Notes: generated from the sequence alone by a model not told the origin. DNA of 64,000 bases from Palaemon carinicauda (GCF_036898095.1 NC_090739.1:63389130-63453129); one strand, 5' to 3'. Positions 19,033-30,346 are shown, counted from the stretch's first letter. A program made the numbers and translations.

Positions 19033-22000
19033 ATGCGGACATGTCCAGGGATTGAAGGCCGCCGCTGCGGCACCTTCATGTCGTCCGTGGAGACGGACCC
19101 ACACCCTTTATGCCCGGCTTGCCGGGGAACTCTGTGTTTGCAGGACAACACTTGTTCCGAGTGTTGGGAGTGACCTGCTTCCCAGTGGGAAAGGTTTGCA
19201 CATAAGAAGAAGAGGAAGAAGTCTAAATGCGAATCTTCGCTTTCGGGGTCTTCCTCGAAATCGAATAAATCGCGGGCTTCTGCTTCCTCTACGCCCAAAT
19301 CTCTGCCCGAAGCTAATCCTCGACCAGGCCCTTTCGGGGCACGGTTGAGCAGTAGAGCAGGGCTTGTGACTCAGGTCAACCCTGTGGGATACACGAAGGT
19401 GGCGGCTCCCCTAGTGAGTCGGCTCCTTCTCTTCCCCCCATGGAGCGCCTGTTCTTTTCCAGACCTTGTGTCTTTATGGCCATCGCTGGGCGTCGATGGT
19501 CCCCCTACGAAGGAAGTTCTCCTCGAACTCCTCCAAAGGGGAGCAGAGAGAAGGCGGTCATCACCTTCCTCTGCGGAGGTCGATCTTCCTCTTCTGGGTG
19601 CAGGCGCTGTTGCCCGTCGGTCAGGCCGAGAGTCTGGTTCCGACGCCGAGGAGTTAGCTAACCCACCAGGGGCGGTGGCAGGGCTCTCTCAAAGGCATGC
19701 TTTCCCTTCGTGGGAACATATCTCTCGTTCGCGAGAGAAGATTGCCTCTGTGCATCGGCAATCTCCTTACGCTTTAGGTTCTCCTCCAGGGGCGGAAAGA
19801 GAACCTTGTTATAAGCGTAGTTCTCCTTCAGGTGAACTCTCCTTCCCTGCGGAGGAATTATCTGTAGACCTTAATCAGTCTCCCCCTCGGGCGGAGTCTG
19901 TTGAACGTTCCTCTCCGGAGGTTTGTAGAGTGGAGGGGTGGGTAACCCCTCTCCACCCCGGACGTTCTCCTCCTCGGGCTGTGAGGAGATGTCTTTTTGA
20001 ACCTGCTGGTTCTCACGTTGACCTTTCGGGGTCTCGTGACGATCACCCTTTGGGCTGGCGGGACGATCACCCTTTGGGCTGGCGTGACGATCACCCTTTG
20101 GGCTGGCGTGACGATCACCCTTTGGGGTGGCGTGATCGTGAGCCTACGGGCTCTCGTCATGTTGATCCTGCGGGTTCTCATGACAGCAGGAGTCCTTCGG
20201 GTCTCCGTCGCGATGAACCTTCGGGCTCTCGCGACTTGAAACCTTTGGGTTTCTGTTACGCTGAACCCTCGGGCTCTCGTAACGACGGTAACGTTGAACC
20301 TCCGGGTTCTCGTACCATCCGTCACGTTGATCCTTCGAGATCTCGTGACAGGAACCGAGAGAGGAACCTCGGTTCCTCGTTACGTTGACCCTTCGGGGTC
20401 TTGTAACCTGAGTTAGGCTGAACCCTTGGGCTCTCGTAACTTTAGTCGCGCTAACACTTTGGTGTATTGTGACAGAGAAACTTCGGTTTCTCATTGCGTT
20501 GATCCTTCGGGTTCGCGCAACACAGTTCACGCTGAACTTTCGGGTTCTCGTGACCAGAGTCATACTTTTTATGACCGAGAGTTTTTAAACTCGTTGTGTT
20601 GATCGTTCGCGCTTACACAACACAAGCTATCGTGAACCTTCCGGTGAGCGTAGCAGTGAGTTCTCTCACCAACCTGAGAGCTCTCGTGCGCACGACCAAG
20701 TTGGCGCGCACGCAAAGAAAATGGCGAACATGGCGCGGGGGTTCATCCTATGGCGCGCCATATGCGCGAACAACCTTATGCATGCCACGAGCGCGAAAAA
20801 GATACCCGCAATCGGGAAGGGCGCACGCACGAGCACCCTTTCGCCTACCAACAGTTCGGCGCAAGAGCGCACGACCATCTTGGCGCTCACAATCAGTCTC
20901 TCAAGCCCCTAGGCCTCAACAGAGACAACAGTCGCCTGCGCGACCGAGGCCAAACCCTATCCCTAAGGGTAGGCCTGTGCCGATCTTGCCTGTAGGGAAG
21001 CCTCCATCAGACAAGAGGGTCAGGAAACCTGCCCAGGTTCCTAAACCCAGGGAGCAGTTCTTTCCTAAGGACCTCCCCCTTAGTTCCTCAGGAGCCCGTG
21101 ACACCCCGTGGCTTAGCACCTTATTCAATGTAATGTACCAAGCCATGAAAGGAGTCGTTCCCTGCTCCCAGTCCTTAGGTGACACACCTAGGATCCCCTT
21201 ATTGCCTCCTCTCCTCCCTCCGATCCTAGGAGGAGTTCGGGAGATCCCGCACAGGCGGGTCCTTCTGGCAAGGGGAGACGGTCATCCCCTCGCAAAAGAC
21301 CTCTGGAGGAGATTAGGCATGAACATCAGGGTAGCCCCTGCAGTTCAAGAAGCCACAGGCTAGGCCAAAGGGGAAAAGGAAAAGGATTTGTCCTTCGCCC
21401 CCCAAGGAGGATAGGGTTATTTCCTATGGAGACTCCTTCCGTCCTTTATCGGTTGAGATAGTGTCTAAGGAGGCACAACCTGCGACCGGACGGGACTCGC
21501 CCCATACGGCAACAGACTTACATTCCACCTGTAAGCCGACGGAGTCCTCTTGGCCCTTAGGGACAGAGGACCTCCGGCTTCGTGGGAGGGAACCGAAGGA
21601 TTTGTTCACCATCCCCAAATCCTCGGCCAGGCTTCCTTCCTCAGTGCCTCCCAGGCAGCCGGAAGCGAGCACCTCCTCGGCAGTCTCCCTATCCCCAGTC
21701 TATCCAGTTGACGACTTCGACCCACTCTGGGCTCCTATGGATGAGAGCTCGGACGTGGAAGGGCAGAGCGATCTCGAGGACGACGCTCTGCCAGCAGCCG
21801 CTAGCCCTAAGCTTACAGAGGATGAGAGGAAGGAGTCGGAACACGCCTACTGGCAGGTCCTAGCCTGCATCCGTTCCATCATTGGACTTCCAGATCCATC
21901 GGCAGCCCCTCTAGATGGAAAAGAAATGGTCCTTGACCAGTTCTATGGCACTCAGAAACTTCATAGGACCAGTGCAGCTTTGCCCTGGTCAAAAGGTTTG

Positions 22001-22790
22001 AAGAGTGCCAAACAGAAGGCAGTGTCCCAGGCAACTGGGTCTACCTCTTCTCTCCGCTCCAACTTGTCCTCCAAGCTCCTACCTCCTCCATATGTGTTTC
22101 AGAGGAGGTACTACGAGATCCTTGGGGAATCTTCCAACGCTGCCTCTTGACCACTCTATAGAGGCACTCTCGAAGGCCACCTCCTTCGAGAAACTTATGG
22201 GACTTCCAGTCTCCTTTTCGGCCTCTGAAATCCTAAACCAGGAGAAGGTGGCGAAGTACGCCATGCAGGCTACTTCGTGGCTGGATTTCTGGTTAGGATC
22301 CTTAGGACAACTGATGCGGTCTAAGGACCTGTCTCGGGAGTCCTCCAGGAAGTCTTTGGAGACTTTCCTTTTGTCTGGCACTTGGGCCATCGAGTTCCTC
22401 TCCCATCAGGTAGTGAACCTTTGGGCCAACAGTATCCTGAAGAGGAGAGATGCTGTCATAGGCAAGTTCCATAGCCATCTCCCTCAGGCCGAAGTAGCGA
22501 GACTGAGAAATGCTCCTTTCGAGGGCAATTCTTTGTTCCATCCCGAGGATGTCGAGCGGGTGGCAGAGAGGTGGAGGTAGTCCAGTCAGGACTCCTTCAT
22601 CCAAAAGGTCTTAACGGCTAGACGTTACCCCTCTCAGCCACAACGGAAAACGCAACAAAACCCGCAGCCGAAAAGGGCTAGAGACCCAAAACAGCAGGGT
22701 AAAAAGGGTGCAAAGGAGGCCTTTCACAGCAAAAAGTCCTTTCGTGGTGGAAAGGGTAAGAAGGGATCTGGCCGAGGCCGGTCCCAATAA
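19033..22790 (+). pseudogene. Gag-like ORF of element D, broken
   Basis: The start ATG at 19033 gives MRTCPG..CGTFM as in H. The five-cysteine module follows (CPAC-RG-x2-C-x5-C-x2-C), but TGA at 19171 replaces the Trp expected from CREWSxSQWERF in H. A long repetitive region (19997-20580) has RD..PxGSR units. Further stops occur at 20386 and after. Later segments are recognisable: KGRPVPILPVGKPPSDKR (about 20960), TPWLSTLFNVMYQAMKG (about 21105), an acidic segment (DESSDVEGQSDLEDDA, about 21740), a helical C-terminal region (LLSGTWAIEFLSHQVVNLWA, about 22370) and a basic Lys/Gly/Arg-rich tail ending at TAA about 22790. Several frame changes make it a pseudogene. Confidence 0.8.
19997..20580 (+). 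repeat. Short tandem repeats in element D gag
   Basis: Four near-perfect 24-bp units (GACGATCACCCTTTGGGCTG plus GCGT) at about 20037-20132 sit in a longer array of degenerate units of about 21-30 bp ending in CGGG(C/T)TCTCGT. In frame they encode Arg-Asp-x-x-Pro-x-Gly-Ser-Arg type repeats. Confidence 0.85.
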
Positions 22791-24391
22791 GACAGGCAAT
22801 CCTCCCATTTGCCCACCTGTGGGGGGATGCCTGCAAAGCCGCTGGTAGAGGTTGCTTCACCACGGGGCCGAACCCTGGAGGGTCGAGGTGATTCATTCAG
22901 GGTATTGTATCCCGTTCACGCTCTCTCCCTCCACTGACTCGAGTGCCGATTCCATCGAACTCCTGTGCGAAGGGATCCGCACAGGAGTTTGCCCTCAGGG
23001 CAGAAATCCAGTCCATGTTGGAGAAGGGCGCTCTTCAGGAGGTCCTCGACGGGTCCCCAGGCTTCTACAGTCGACTCTTTCTTGTGAAAAAGATGTCTGG
23101 AGGCTGGAGACCAGTCATTGACCTCTCGGCCCTGAACAGGTTTGTCGAACAGACACCTTTCAGGATGGAGACGGCCGACACGTCAGACAAGCGATAAGAC
23201 CCCAGGACTTCATGTGCACTCTAGATCTGAAGGACGCATACTTTCAGATCCCAATTCACCCGTCTTCCAGGAAGTATCTGAGATTCATGTTCATTGGGAA
23301 GCATTACCAGTTCAGGGTACTGTTTCGGTCTTTCCACAGCACCCCAGGTATTCACGAGAGTATTCGCCCTAGTATCATCTTGGGCTCACAGAGTCGGCGT
23401 CCGTCTCCTAAGATACTTGGACGACTGGCTGATTCTGGCAGACTCGGAGGCGGCCCTTCTCCGCCACCGAGACGAGCTTCTAAGGTTTTGCCAGGGTCTG
23501 GGGATCGTGGTAAACCTCGAGAAGTCTCAACTGGTATACCTAGGCATGCGATTAAACACCCTAGGGCACAAAGCGTTTCCATCAGACAAAAGGATCTGGG
23601 AAGAGCTCCCGGCGCAGTATTGGCTTCGCCTTCTCGGTCACCTCTCTTCCCTGACCCGACTGGTCCCCAACAGTCGCCTCAGGATGAGATCCCTCCAGTG
23701 GTGACTAAAATCCCAGTGGAACCAACACTCCGATTCCCGGGATCACCTAGTCCGCATAGGGCTAGAAGAACAGTCGGACCTCAGGTGGTGGCTGGCGGAG
23801 CCAAACCTCTGCAAAGGGGTCGATCTTCTCGTCTCTCCCCCTGAATTGATGCTTTTTTCGGATGCATCAAAAGAAGGGGGGGGGCCTCACGTCCTGCACC
23901 ATTACATCTCCGGCCAATGGGCCCTAAAAAGTTCCACCAGGTCCTGGCGGGGCACTCTGTGGTGTTGATGAGCGACAACACCACGGCAGTAGCTTATCTA
24001 AGCAAACAGGGCGGTACCTTTTCGCAGCAGCTGTGCCATCTTGCAGTAGAGATACTCAGATGGGCAGAGGACAACTCAGGGACTCTTATCAGCTTGCTTC
24101 ATTCCGGGCAAGCGGAATGTGCTAGCAGACAAGCTGAGCAGAGCGACTCAGATAGTTGGCACCGAGTGGTCTTTGAATCCTCTGATAGCCAAGAAAGTCC
24201 TGACTTTGTGGGGTTCCCCGACTGTGGATCTGTTCGTAACAGCCCTGAATTTCAGGCTCCCATTGTACTGCTCCCCAGTCCCGGATCCCCAAGCTTTTTG
24301 GCAAGATGCTTTCCAACAACGGTGGATAAACCTGGACACTTACACTTTTCCCCCGTTCTGTCTGATGAGAAAAGTCCTCAACCAGGTATGA
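22791..24391 (+). pseudogene. Reverse transcriptase / RNase H / methyltransferase-like region of element D, multiple frameshifts
   Basis: Conserved RT blocks lie in changing frames: SPGFYSRLFLVKK (about 23059), MCTLDLKDAYFQIPIHP (23212), YCFGLSTAPQVFTR (23309) and YLDDWL at 23414-23431. RNase H follows: MLFSDASKEGG near 23848 and LMSDNTTAVAYLSKQGGTF near 23965. The last block (24119-24391) has NLRLPL-type and YTFPPF segments equal to the methyltransferase-like domain of the other elements. Sequence is quite divergent from family 2, as expected for a separate lineage. At least four frame breaks; not functional. Confidence 0.85.
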
Positions 24392-24499
24392 GCAAGCAAC
24401 AACTTGCAAATGACCCTCATAGCTCCGCTATGGCATCACGCAAAATGGTTCCCGGATCATCTGCATCTCCTCACAGAGATCCCGAGGGAGCTTCCTCCT

Positions 24500-25608
24500 C
24501 AGCACGACCTCCTTAAACAACCACATGCCAACATCTTCCACAAAGCCGTAGCTTCGCTTCGACTTCACGCCTGGAGACTATCCAGCACCTCCTCACAAGA
24601 GAGGCTTTTCGCAACCGGTTGCAAAAAAAATGGCTGGACACCTCAGGAGATCCACAGAGGCAGCCTATCAGGCGAAGTGGTCAGTTTTCTGTGGTTGGTG
24701 TCGTGGAAGGGGTATCTCTCCCCTCGATGCCTCTTCCATCTATAGCGGAGTTTTTTGTATACCTTCGGGAAGAAATGCTTCTCTCAGTCTTGGCAGTCAA
24801 ATGCTACCGCTCAGCCTTGAGTCTCGCCTTTAGACTGAAAGGAGTCAATATTTCCTCCTTGTTGGAACTTTCTTTGCTCATACGCAGTTACGAGCTTACT
24901 TGTCCCCAGGCAGAGCTAAGACCTCTCCCTTGGAACGTGGTTCAGGTCCTCAGGTCTCTGAAGGGCTTCCCCTATGAACCACTACGCCAGGCCTCCGATT
25001 GCCACCTCACGTGGAAGACTGTGTTCCTGCTCGCTATGTCTTCGGCCAAGAGAGTCAGCGAACTCCATGGTCTATCTGCTGATGTCTCCCACTCTAGGAG
25101 ATGGGGGGAAGTAATCCTCAACTATGTCCCTGAGTTTGTAGCTAAGACTCAAAATCCGGGTGTGCCGGACTCCAGGTTCGGCCCATTTCGGATAGAGTCT
25201 TTGTTCTGTAACCGAAGATCCAGACCAACTGTTACTATGTCCAGTAAGGAGTCTGAGGTGTTACTTAAGAAGAACAGCAAAAGCTCGCCCCCGTGTATGA
25301 GCACTTTTTGTCAGCATGGGGAAGGTCAAGAGGAGGGTCACGAGGAATACTATTTCCTCCTGGATAAGGAAAGTAATTGAATACGCCCTATATCCAGATC
25401 CTCCTCTGTCCAACCGACCCAGAGCTCATGACGTCAGAGGCATTGCAACATCTCTGGCGTTCAAGAAGAATTTTTCTGTGGCACAGGTATTGCAAGCGGG
25501 CGGAAGCGTCAGATGACCTTCACAGCCCACTACCTGAAAGACGTAACCCACAGGAGCATGGAAACCTTCTCCATTGGTCCTGTGGTGGCCGCACAACAAG
25601 TGATCTAA
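24500..25608 (+). pseudogene. Tyrosine recombinase of element D, frameshifted
   Basis: The frame 24619-25380 encodes AEFFVYLREEM, VKCYRSALSLAF, PWNVVQVLRSLKGFP and the catalytic Arg in SSAKRVSELHGL (about 25042). After a frame change near 25310, 25316-25516 carries NTISSWIRKVIEYAL and the HDVR (HxxR) motif near 25426-25437. A further shift precedes the nucleophile segment FTAHYLKDVTHRS (about 25512-25550) and the C-terminus at TAA about 25607. Order and spacing are those of a DIRS YR. The frameshifts make it inactive. Confidence 0.83.
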
Positions 25609-26092
25609 TGCCTCAGGCTCCTTGATGGACAAGTAGCAGAGGGTTGAGGGCTGAGGTTACCCAGGTTAGTCTGGGGTGAATGAAAAGAATGTCTGGCTCC
25701 TTTCTTTCTTTCTCCTTCTCCCCCCCTCGGGAAATAGCTCCGCAAGACCGAAGCATAGCTGACCTCACCCCTCTGCAGGTAAGATTCATTTCCCTTGTGC
25801 ATCCTGGGTATGAATAAATACTTTATTACATCACCAATACCTCATGAGGGAGGGTATTGGATATGCCTTAGAACTCATGCTTATCCTCGAGTTCCTACGT
25901 AAAGACAAGCCACGAGTCTCTCACACAAGCTTCTGCAGGCCGCTATCATTGAGTTTCCTTGTAACTACTTTGATTTTAACGAGGGTAGGGTTCCTACTAA
26001 TTAGATCAAAGACCAATTAGAAGGAACCCCAGGTCATGACCAAGGCCAGTTGGTAGAACTTCCTCCCTCCTAAGAGTAAGTCACTCTATAAA
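25609..26092 (+). other. 3' untranslated region of element D
   Basis: No ORF. The segment parallels 61860-62330 of I and the 3' region of A: CTCCTTGATGGACAAGTAGC, GCTGACCTCACCCCTCTGCA, the ACCTCATGAGGGAGGGTATT inverted block, and CAAGGCCAGTTGG close to the ICR. Confidence 0.75.
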
Positions 26093-26180
26093 TAGCGAAG
26101 GTTTGTATCTGTGTCGGAACAAATAACAAATTTGGAAATAATTTGTATTTTTCCTAACATACAAACCTGGAGCTATTTAT
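26093..26180 (+). repeat. Internal complementary region of element D
   Basis: CTATAAATAGCGAAGGTTTG and TATCTGTGTCGGAAC are the complement of the left tip, joined to AAATAACAAATTTGG..TTTGTATTTTTCCTAAC, the complement of a family-1 right tip. Confidence 0.88.
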
Positions 26181-26199
26181 ACAAATTGGCCCGCCACCC

Positions 26200-26537
26200 T
26201 GTCCCCTAGAAGTCCTTCCAGAAAGTAAAAGTGGTTATTCAACCGACAGGTGTGAGTGAGCGGGGTAGCTAGTCTACCCCAACCCCCTCCCGCTAACTAG
26301 CGGATGGGGTAATCCTAAGTATGTAAACCTTTTCCGCCATCAGCAGCCCCATATAAGTCCCGGCTGCAATTCAGTTGAGGTTAGAATGATCTGAATGGGT
26401 GGATATTGCCCTTATACAGTTGAGTTGACAGGGTAATTACTCTGCCGCATTTCCAGCCATTGTTGAAATTCTACTCATAGTACAGCAGCTAGGTTTGTAT
26501 AGTTAGGAAAAATACAAATTATCTCTAAACTTTTCAT
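26200..26537 (-). repeat. Right inverted terminal repeat of element D
   Basis: The inner part (GTGGTTATTCAACCGACAGG, GCTAGTCTACCCC, CCCGCTAACTAGCGG) mirrors the left ITR. The outer part (26321-26490) is longer than and partly different from the left arm, suggesting an insertion or rearrangement. The tip is AGTTAGGAAAAATACAAATT followed by ATCTCTAAACTTTTCAT. Confidence 0.75.
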
Positions 26538-26805
26538 TTTTCTTAACTATACAAACCTGAGTCCTTTAAGATATTCTTCCCGCCTCATACATCCCTGCGA
26601 GTTCTTGGTGAAAGTCAAAGTGGTCTTTCAGTGAGCGGGCTGGGGGTAAAGCTTCCTCCGCTACTTGCCAGTAACTACAGTCACATCATCATAAATTTTA
26701 ACAGTCAAGTTTCCACTTTCACTGAAATCATACTCCTTATTAAAGGACTAAGGTTTGCATAGTTAGGAAAAATGCAAATTACTTTAAAATTTTGTGATTT
26801 TTGGC
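26538..26805 (-). repeat. Second part of D0: end of its ICR and its right ITR
   Basis: TTTTTCTTAACTATACAAAC continues the ICR text that stops at 18777. Degraded ITR sequence follows (GGTCTTTCAGTGAGCGGGCT, GCTACTTGCCAGTAAC, TTAAAGGACTAAGGTTTGCA). The tip is AGTTAGGAAAAATGCAAATT, ending near TTTGTGATTTTT. Confidence 0.75.
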
Positions 26806-27054
26806 ATTTGTCTAAAAGTGAAGTTGAAGAATAATCTTTAGCCAAATTTATTTTAACATGTACAGTATTTTGTTTTACATTTTGAATTGAATTTTAGGAT
26901 TTTTTTTTACAAACAGATATACTGTATATGTAGTCATTCATGATGTACATGTAATAGTGTGCTGTTAAAGTTGAATGCTGTGAATTTTTTATTAAGGTAT
27001 ATTTTGTTAATGCATTATTTGTTTGTTAAATAACATAATTTTTTGTCTTTATAG
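26806..27054 (+). other. AT-rich spacer, probably intron of the host gene
   Basis: No ORF. It ends in a pyrimidine-rich acceptor-like run, TTTTTTGTCTTTATAG, directly before the putative exon at 27055. Confidence 0.5.
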
Positions 27055-27155
27055 CGACGACGACGACGACATTTTGAGGGTCGACGTTAGGGAGCCGGCA
27101 CGCAAACGAAGCCGGCCCCTAGGTGAAACCGACGACTCTCCGTTAACAAGATCAT
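27055..27155 (+). CDS. Putative internal exon 1 of an unidentified host gene
   Basis: An acceptor TTGTCTTTATAG precedes 27055. One frame (first full codon 27056) is open for 33 codons, starting with five Asp and containing basic RKRSRPL and SPLTRS, a possible nuclear-localisation-like and phosphorylatable segment. A weak donor, CAT/GTAGGA, ends it. The frame leaves one base that pairs with two bases of the next exon to keep the frame open. Unlike its neighbours the segment has no match elsewhere in the window, which argues for a single-copy host gene. The family was not recognised. Confidence 0.5.
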
Positions 27156-27308
27156 GTAGGACTATCTAACTTGAAAATGTGTTTGATAATATTTTACCTA
27201 AGAATCTGAATCTATATTTACTGTACTATGCCTGGAAATTACTCGCGTAGAAATTCAAATCTTACAAAAGTGATTCATGCTGAAAATTTTTCCTTTTTCA
27301 ATTACCAG
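27156..27308 (+). other. Putative short intron between the two host exons
   Basis: 153 bp and AT-rich. Begins GTAGGACT and ends TTTTTCAATTACCAG. Stops occur in the exon frame just after the donor (ATCTAA). Confidence 0.5.
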
Positions 27309-27436
27309 ACTCGTTGGAAGGACATAAGATTTTGAAGGGTACTAGAAGAGGGCTTTCTAACATATGGTCTTGGATGTCATCGTTCATCACGCCATCCATG
27401 CCTCATGAAGATGGTCTAACCTCAGATGTTGTGTCT
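27309..27436 (+). CDS. Putative internal exon 2 of the same unidentified host gene
   Basis: Acceptor TTTTTCAATTACCAG precedes and consensus donor GTAAGT follows (27437). The frame is open through 42 codons and joins in phase with exon 1. It encodes a segment rich in Trp, Ser and Met (SNIWSWMSSFITPSMPH). Splice signals at both ends, phase agreement and uniqueness support a real exon. The remaining exons must lie outside the window or be hidden by transposons. The strand is the same as all the transposons. No family was recognised. Confidence 0.55.
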
Positions 27437-27484
27437 GTAAGTAATGTCAGCTTTTTGTTTATGATAGTTATACGTTTTAAAGAA

Positions 27485-27660
27485 TTGTTCCGATACCAAA
27501 TAAAGACCCTTTTGCTATTTATAGGGATTTACTTTCATCAAAGCTGGAAGACTAGTCATAAAGACTAGAGCGAAGTGTTATACTACCTACCCGATAGTTA
27601 GCGAAGGTAGCCGGGTACCCCACTCACTTACACACCAGTGTGTCTGATTCACTTTTTCTT
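27485..27660 (+). repeat. Left inverted terminal repeat of element G (diverged)
   Basis: TTTTGCTATTTATAGGGATT, GATAGTTAGCG, GGTAGCCGGGTACCCC and TTCACTTTTTCTTTTGG correspond in order to the landmarks of the D, H and I left ITRs. No right partner is present. Confidence 0.75.
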
Positions 27661-27777
27661 TTGGTTCAGTAGAGAACATACCTTACTGCTCTCCGCCTCC
27701 CCAACAGACTTGCCATGTGGATTAATTCTTCTTTGCTTTTTCTTGTCAGGTGTTTGTTTCTTCTCCCTGCTGTCCTC

Positions 27778-29345
27778 ATGTGGACCTGTCCGAGACCTGA
27801 AGGACTCTCTTGCAGGACCATAATGTCCTCCGCCAAGACTGACCCGCAATCGTTGTGTCCATCCTTTCGAGGACCACGTTGTGATCAGGCTAACACCTGC
27901 GATGGGTGTCGGGAGTGGTCTTCCTGCCAGTGGGAGGGATTCGGGCGCCGATGCAAGAAGACTAAGAGAGAGGATCTTTGCCTTCGGGGTCTTCCTCAAA
28001 GTCAAAGAAACTTCGGACCTCTTTCTTGACCCCCCAATCTCTTCCCGAAGCTCTTGCTCAATCGTTCTCTTCCGAGGATGGATCAAGTAGGAGCGTTGAC
28101 CAACTAACACCAGGCCAGCCCCGGGGTTCCAGGGAAAAGCTTCTTCCCCTAGAGAAGCAACTTCACCCCCTGCCCTCGGGGAGAACCCCTTTCAATTTTT
28201 ACAGCTAGGGACAGAGACGAGACATACTCCAGTTTCATCAGAGGTAGAAGATCTATTACCCTGGAGTGCTGTCATCGAGGCCCTTGCCATCTGCAAATCC
28301 CTTCTTTCGCCCTCGACTCCTCTTCCTGCTGCCACCGAAGTCCCTGTTCTTTCCTCTTCTGAGGATGGGGTTGAATAAATCCTAGGCTTACTCTTGACAG
28401 ATGTTGCCACACCACCTCATCCAGTCCTTCGCAACGTGACTCCTCTGCAGAGGATCGCCATTGATGAGGTCAGCATGCCTACTCTCCTAGACGCCCACTT
28501 TCACCCTCCGTCAGGAATCAGCGCTTCGACTCCTGGGAACGACGATCATAACGCCACCTGGTGATTGTCACTCATCATCTCATGATCGTCTCTCGTCATC
28601 TCATGATCGTAATTCGTGTGTTCATGATCATCACTCTTCTGACTGCCATTCACCAGCTCATGATCATCACTTGCCTGCTCGGCGTTCACCAGTGCGCCGT
28701 TCACCAGCCCAGATCGTCACTCGTCAGCACTGTTCACCAGCTCGTGATTGTCACTCACCAGCGCGCCGCTTGCCAGCTTGTGATCGTCACTCACCAGTGC
28801 GCCGTTCACCAGCTCATGATTGTCAGTCGTCAGCGCACCGCTTGCCAGCTCATGATCATTACTTGCCGGAGCGCTGCTTACCAGCTCGTGATCGTCACTC
28901 GCCAGCACGCCACTTGCCAGCTATTGATCGTCACTCGCCAGCACGCCACTTGCCAGCTATTGATCGTCACACGCCAGTTTGCAGATCCTTTTCCCACTGC
29001 TCGAGAGCATCTCGACGAACATAGACCATCAGTGACCATCCCAGAGAAGCCTGCGCATCATCTGACTCGTCAACTGGCTTTGGCATCCAGTTCCCTTCCC
29101 TACCGGCATCAAGGAACCTCCTGGGAAGTGTAGTGCTTCTGCTACTGTCCATCCGGCTCACTCGTCTAGGTCCAAGCAAGAGGATCTGTGGATCCCTGTC
29201 CGAATTCAACAAGGTAAGAGACCTGTCTCTCCTTACTTCCAGGTATTGAGGCCACAATCCCCCAGTAGGAATTATCCCTCCGTCAGCCTTCCCAAGGATG
29301 CCCTAGACCTGTCTGCAGTAGGAAAACCACCATCCTGATTTGGTG
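27778..29345 (+). pseudogene. Gag-like ORF of element G, fragmentary
   Basis: The start ATG at 27778 gives MWTCPRPEG..CRTIMSS, homologous to the MRTCPG start of D and H. The cysteine module is partly altered (LCPSFRG in place of LCPxCRG) but keeps C-x5-C-x2-C-REWSS. A frame change follows near 27990. The middle is a 36-bp repeat array (28655-28990). A later segment (about 29170-29340) reads GKRPVSPYFQVL..LPKDALDLSAVGKPPS, like the D gag KGRPVPILPVGKPPS. The C-terminal half of gag is missing. Non-functional remnant. Confidence 0.7.
28655..28990 (+). repeat. 36-bp tandem array in element G gag
   Basis: Units of CAGCTCGTGATCGTCACTCG plus CCAGCACGCCACTTGC, repeated about nine times with variation. 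At 36 bp it is in phase and encodes 12-residue repeats (PARDRHSPARHL type). Confidence 0.88.
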
Positions 29346-30346
29346 ACTAGGTGAAGGCAGTTGCGGGTTCAGCGCAACCACCTAAGCAGGTGGCAGTGGC
29401 TTCAACTCCAGGGATTCCTTTGGAGAAATCAGCCACCTCCTATTTCTCGCCTCCATCTGACCCTAGGCGGAAGCCTGAATCTTCCAGAGACCCTCCTTTG
29501 TTCATCTCTCCCCTCAATAGTAATGATAATGATAACAAGAATAATGATTTATTTTTGGTGTCTGCATCAGTTCATGTTACAAATGTTTACTCAGCACATT
29601 TCCATGATGGTTAGATGTGGCCAAACTTAAACTCTTGGAAGAAGTGCATACTGTAAATTATTTATCGTATAGATTGGTAGACATGGAACAGAACTATGAA
29701 ATGCTGTGTATATACTGTACAAAGTAACTTAGAGGGTAGATACATTTTCTAACATGAAGATAATTTGTCCTGTTACGTTGAATTTTGCAGAATGCAATTG
29801 TCTCTTGTTTGCTGTATCATACACATTTGGAATTATTGTATGTTTTATGTGCTTTCAACTGTACTATGTAAGCCATTATCTTTTATGCAATGACTTTTAA
29901 ACCTCGCTCTGTTATGAATATTGCTCCTACACAGATACAATGAATGAATTCAGCTTAGCTGAAAACTCATCTTTTAAGATATATAACAAGGTATCGGTAG
30001 TTAATGACATGTAGAGGGGTAAACCCCACCCCTGTGCCAACTAACTGAGAAGCCATTGACTCCAGTTGCTGAGTTGTACAGATAATTCTAAGGCAAAGAA
30101 ATCCTCTTGTTGTCTTCCTTCCTTTCTTGGAACTTGGGCTTCCTTACCTTTAGAGGTGCCTTCACCTTCAAGGAAGAGATTACGTCCTCCTTTGCCTCCT
30201 TGCTTTTTACTGGCTACGCTTTCATAGGGGAAACAATCTCGTAACTAAGACTGCCTTTACAAGATGAACAGAAGAGTATCTCTCCAAGAAGGCAACATCG
30301 TTGTCTTACCCAAGGATCTTCCTTCTCCTTCTGTCAGTAGGCGTAT
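29346..30346. other. Region without clear genes between elements G and E
   Basis: 29346-29518 still looks like decayed gag. After that it is AT-rich, ordinary-looking sequence. 29925-29975 (CTCCTACACAGATACAATGA, TTCAGCTTAGCTGAAAACTC) faintly resembles a family-1 left ITR, and 30090-30340 looks like decayed coding sequence. Nothing is firm enough to call. Confidence 0.35.

Larger units (their letters stand above)
18778..26537 (+). mobile_element. DIRS-type element D (family 1), full length but decayed
   Basis: Left tip TTGTTCCGACACAGATACAA and right tip ATCTCTAAACTTTTCAT are consistent with the element's own ICR at 26093-26180. It contains gag, RT/RNase H, YR, ICR and both ITRs. It is inserted in the ICR of D0: the text before (AGATAATTTGTG) and after (TTTTTCTTAACTATACAAAC) joins into a normal ICR sequence. 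Confidence 0.9.
27485..29518 (+). mobile_element. DIRS-type element G (family 1), 3' truncated, in the host intron
   Basis: The left tip TTGTTCCGATACC is followed by a diverged ITR and a gag ORF with the five-cysteine module region. Recognisable gag ends near 29345-29518; pol, YR, ICR and right ITR are missing. It lies about 50 bp downstream of the exon-2 donor. The right border is not sharp. Confidence 0.7.

Noticed and set aside
19858..20325. Minus-strand Arg/Thr-rich ORF
   Set aside because: Reverse reading of the GSR-type gag repeats of element D.
29925..29990. Left ITR of another family-1 DIRS element
   Set aside because: Only short words match (CACAGATACAA, TTCAGCTTAGCTGAAAA) and the hairpins and gag are absent; too weak to call.
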